From NCBI GenBank assembly GCA_036524675.1, contig DATDBU010000108.1, positions 13,558 to 77,557 on the forward strand: a DNA stretch of 64,000 nt, written 5' to 3'. The translations under genes were made by a program, and so were the position numbers. The stretch is from DATDAW01 sp036524675. GTDB taxonomy: Bacteria > Verrucomicrobiota > Verrucomicrobiia > Chthoniobacterales > DASVRZ01. Under the pieces are notes generated by a model that was not told the DNA's origin, did not search any database, and saw nothing but the letters and a program-made list of their open reading frames with translations. Positions 61,633 to 64,000 of the stretch are shown here, in pieces (the first letter of the stretch is position 1; the number at the start of each line of letters is the position of its first letter).

Positions 61633-63189
61633 CTACACCTGCGACGTGGCTTGACGGTGGGCGGAGAGCCAGGCGGCGGGGGTGAGGGCGCGCACTTTCG
61701 AGGCGGGCCAGCCGGCCAGGCGCGGCAGGACGTCGAGCAGGTAGTCGCGCGCGTTGATCCCGAGCCGTTTGCAGGTTTCCAGCACCGAGGTGATCGCCGC
61801 GACTTTCGGGCCCGCGGCTTCGCTGCCGATGTGCAGCCAGTTTTTGCGTCCCAGGGCTACCGGCCGGATGGCGTTTTCGCACCAGTTGTTATCAATCTCA
61901 ACTTCGCCGTGGCTGGCGTAGACGACCAAACGCGGCCACTGGCTCAACGCGTAGTCGCAGGCCTTGCCCAGCTGGCTTTGCGGCAGGCACCCGGCCCGTG
62001 CTTCCACGAGGGCGGTTTTGAGCGCTGCGAGCAGGGGCAGGCTGCGCGCCCGGCGCATTTCCTGCCGCGCGGCGGGGTCGAGTTTTCCGGCGCGGGCCTC
62101 GGCTTCGATGGCGTAGAGTTCGCCGATGCGCCGCACGAGGTTGAAGGCTACGGCGTCTGTGTTCCCGGAGACTTCCAGCGCCTGGTAAAAACCTCGCCGG
62201 GCGTGTGCCCAGCAGCCGGCCATGACGATGCCTGCGCCGCCGATTTTGTCGTAGGCGCCATAGCCGTCGCATTGCACGATGCCGTCAAATTGACCGAGGA
62301 ACTGGCGCGGGCCTTCCCGGCTTCTTCCCATTTGAAAGTCAAAAATAACATTCCCTCCGGGCCGGCTGTATTCCCACAGGTAGCCCTGGTGGTTTTTGCC
62401 GATGGTTCGCTCGCTCTGCACGCCGACGGGCGTTTCGTCCGCCTGGATATAACTTCCCTCTAATAATTCCTCGCGCATGGCCCGGCGGATGGCTTCGAGC
62501 AGGCCGCCGGTTTTCATCACCCAGCCGCACAGGGTCATCCGGCTCAGCTCGACTCCGCTCTCGCGCTCAATCGCTGCGCTTTGACGATACAAAGGCTGAT
62601 GGTCGCTGTATTTTTTAACTAATATATCCACGGCCAGCCGGTCGGAGGCTTTGCCTTTTTCGATGATCTTCGCGGGCGCGGGCGCCGTGCTCACGCCCAG
62701 TTCCTCGCACGCGCCGCAGGCGCGCTTTTCCCGTTTGATGACGTTCACAAAATACTCGGCGGGTTTGAGGTCGAGTTCTTCGCTGACCTCATAGCCGATG
62801 ATTTTCTTTTCCCCGCCGCACTGGCCGCACCGGCAGGCTTCGGGCGCGCAGCTAATCATGACTTCCACCCGCGGCAGGTGCGCGGGCAGTTCCTCGCGGC
62901 CGGGATGGTTGCGCCGGGGTTTGCTTTGCGCTTCGACGGCTTGCTTTTGCTCCCCGCCGAGCGCGGCTTCGGCCTGCACTTCGGCGGGTTTGACTCCCGG
63001 TTCGCCTTCGAGCAGTTCCAGCTGCGCGTCGGTTAGCTTCTCGCTGCCTTTGCCGTATTTTTCCAGGCGCAGGAGCCGCAGTTCCTCGCGTAGAAGCTTG
63101 TTTTCAAACTCCAGGTCCTTGACCTTCTGCAACTCCCGCTCGATGGCGCCGCGCATAGCGATGGGAACGGTTTCCAGTTGCAAGGTCAT
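61633..63189 (-). CDS. tnpC: IS66 transposase TnpC
   Basis: A 518-residue DDE transposase. N-terminal leucine-zipper-like coiled coil (LEFENKLLREELRLLRLEKYGKGSEKL), then a zinc-finger region (CRCGQCGGEKKIIG, CGACEELG), then the DDE core including YIQADETPVGV, CDGYGAYDKI and WCENAIRPVALGRKNW. These are standard IS66 features. Reads intact. Confidence 0.92.
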   Translation of the reverse strand: MTLQLETVPIAMRGAIERELQKVKDLEFENKLLREELRLLRLEKYGKGSEKLTDAQLELLEGEPGVKPAEVQAEAALGGEQKQAVEAQSKPRRNHPGREELPAHLPRVEVMISCAPEACRCGQCGGEKKIIGYEVSEELDLKPAEYFVNVIKREKRACGACEELGVSTAPAPAKIIEKGKASDRLAVDILVKKYSDHQPLYRQSAAIERESGVELSRMTLCGWVMKTGGLLEAIRRAMREELLEGSYIQADETPVGVQSERTIGKNHQGYLWEYSRPGGNVIFDFQMGRSREGPRQFLGQFDGIVQCDGYGAYDKIGGAGIVMAGCWAHARRGFYQALEVSGNTDAVAFNLVRRIGELYAIEAEARAGKLDPAARQEMRRARSLPLLAALKTALVEARAGCLPQSQLGKACDYALSQWPRLVVYASHGEVEIDNNWCENAIRPVALGRKNWLHIGSEAAGPKVAAITSVLETCKRLGINARDYLLDVLPRLAGWPASKVRALTPAAWLSAHRQATSQV

Positions 63190-63271
63190 GGGTATGGAGC
63201 CGGTTCATAGCCGGATGATTAGCTCTTGCATAGCTTTTTCTAAAAAATATCCGTCCGCTTTTTTAAGAGCG

Positions 63272-63631
63272 CTAACGCGCCGGAGCGCGCCACCACTCGC
63301 GCCGCCGCGTGCGTTCCAGGTCGATGCCGCCTAATAACAGGGCGAGTTCTTCGCGCGTGATGGAGATTTTACCCTCCACAGCCGCGGTTTCCGGCGGCCA
63401 GCAGAAGCGGCCTTTTTCCAGCCGTTTCGCGCAAACCCACGGACCGCTTCCGTCGAAGAAAAGGATTTTAAGCCGGGTGCGGGACCGGTTGGTGAAGGCA
63501 AAGAGGTGGCCCGAAAGGGGATCGAGTTCGAGCCGGTGGCGCACCAGCGCGTGGAGCCCGTCGAAGCTCTTGCGCAGATCAGTCGCGCCCGGCGCCAGCC
63601 ACACCCGGGTCGCCGCGCCCAGACCCATCAT
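63272..63631 (-). CDS. tnpB: IS66 accessory protein TnpB (Orf2)
   Basis: 119 residues from the ATG at 63631, overlapping the tnpA stop. The family hallmark VWLAPGATDLRKSFDGLHALVRH and the later LKILFFDGSGPWVCAKRLEKGRFCWP are clear. TnpB is needed for IS66 transposition in experiments with related elements, with unknown mechanism. Confidence 0.92.
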   Translation of the reverse strand: MMGLGAATRVWLAPGATDLRKSFDGLHALVRHRLELDPLSGHLFAFTNRSRTRLKILFFDGSGPWVCAKRLEKGRFCWPPETAAVEGKISITREELALLLGGIDLERTRRREWWRAPAR

Positions 63632-64000
63632 GGCCGGGGCTGCCCGCGCAGCCACCCGATCAGGCGCTGAACTTCCCCTCCATCAAATCCCCGGCGCACC
63701 TGCAACCGTCCCGAACCCGGCCACTCCAGCGCATAGTCATAACCCACATCCCGGCCCTCCCAACCTGGTGACGCCGTGCCCCCCGGCGACCCGTTCCCGG
63801 CCAGTGTCACTTCCACCAGACCCACCCCGGCCTCGCGTTCCTGTTCCAGGTTCGCCGTCCGCTCCTTCTCGCGGCGCAACCACCGGATCAACGTGGCCCG
63901 GCTGATCCGGTGCACCGCCGCAAATTCCTGTCGCCCAAGGCCGCTCGCACGATATTCCCCAAGGAGTTTTTCAATTTCCCGCCCTCCCCGCCGCCGCTTG
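63628..64000 (-). CDS. tnpA: IS66 accessory protein TnpA (Orf1), partial at the window edge
   Basis: The reading frame continues past the right edge; the visible part includes a helix-turn-helix-like region (GEYRASGLGRQEFAAVHRISRATLIRWLRREK) and a C-terminal domain with VEVTLAG and GGEVQRLIGWLRGQ. A GTG inside the frame is not the real start. The stop overlaps tnpB by four bases. Confidence 0.85.
   Translation of the reverse strand, partial: KRRRGGREIEKLLGEYRASGLGRQEFAAVHRISRATLIRWLRREKERTANLEQEREAGVGLVEVTLAGNGSPGGTASPGWEGRDVGYDYALEWPGSGRLQVRRGFDGGEVQRLIGWLRGQPRP

Larger units (their letters stand above)
61633..64000 (-). mobile_element. IS66-family insertion sequence (tnpC, tnpB, tnpA)
   Basis: Three genes in the order tnpA-tnpB-tnpC on the minus strand, overlapping or closely spaced, with the 5' end beyond the window. 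The right inverted repeat is not visible. Composition (GC-rich, CGCC-rich codons) differs from neighbouring genes, suggesting recent transfer. Ends not determined. Confidence 0.85.

Noticed and set aside
61651..62463. Plus-strand open frame over the IS66 transposase
   Set aside because: Shadow of tnpC, which has all IS66 motifs.

Overview
This window looks like the chromosome of a Verrucomicrobiota bacterium, probably a soil or freshwater relative of the Chthoniobacterales/Spartobacteria. The evidence is indirect: two secreted proteins end in PEP-CTERM sorting signals, the PEP carboxykinase is the GTP type, the proline oxidase is a fused PutA without a DNA-binding domain, a short secreted protein ends in a Cys-rich tail, and several palindromic repeats lie between (and once inside) genes. 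No rRNA or tRNA gene was recognised, so the phylum call is an inference from gene content.

Layout. 1-7.9 kb: end of a universal stress protein, a TIM-barrel sugar epimerase coupled to a primase-like protein that combines AEP catalytic motifs with a PriL-type four-cysteine module, GTP-PEPCK, then a forward operon hpt / MoaD-like / sufS / sufU. 8-17.1 kb: an accessory stretch of short, mostly secreted or membrane single genes, nearly all on the minus strand (two PEP-CTERM proteins, a vapBC pair with broken vapC, a broken SdpI-like gene, an orphan barstar, a lipoprotein). 17.6-49.7 kb: mostly core genes: TPR protein, putA, glgA, a three-gene DUF3592/arrestin-like/ATPase operon, secA, pyrE, ridA, a Uma2 nuclease, bioB, uvrD/pcrA-type helicase, cupin, DUF4105 protein, lnt, a metallophosphoesterase behind ileS, a GreA-like protein, rhlE-type helicase, an ECF sigma / membrane protein / PDZ operon, eno and an FtsB/DivIC protein.

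49.8-64 kb is the most interesting part. The gene comM (Mg-chelatase-like AAA+ protein) is cut between its Walker A and Walker B regions at 50,686/50,687. From the cut, a tightly overlapping operon encodes TnsA, TnsB, TnsC, TniQ and a fifth protein with 12 CxxC motifs followed by a degenerate, truncated tyrosine-recombinase-like region. This is the gene content described for Tn6022-type Tn7-like transposons, which use TnsF (an inactivated tyrosine recombinase) to target comM. The left end carries four GCGAC-core repeats, two of them identical 16-mers, the last one overlapping the tnsA coding start. The 5' half of comM and the right transposon end are not seen before the window ends. Downstream are the truncated start of a KAP-family NTPase gene, a YozE/SAM-like plus PIN-like protein (candidate cargo defence gene), a secreted EEP-family phosphatase/nuclease with its Cys-tail partner, and an IS66 element running off the window edge.

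Several genes in the accessory stretch carry apparent frameshifts (vapC, SdpI-like, and possibly the gene at 14.8 kb). These may be real decay or assembly indels; the sequence alone cannot distinguish them.
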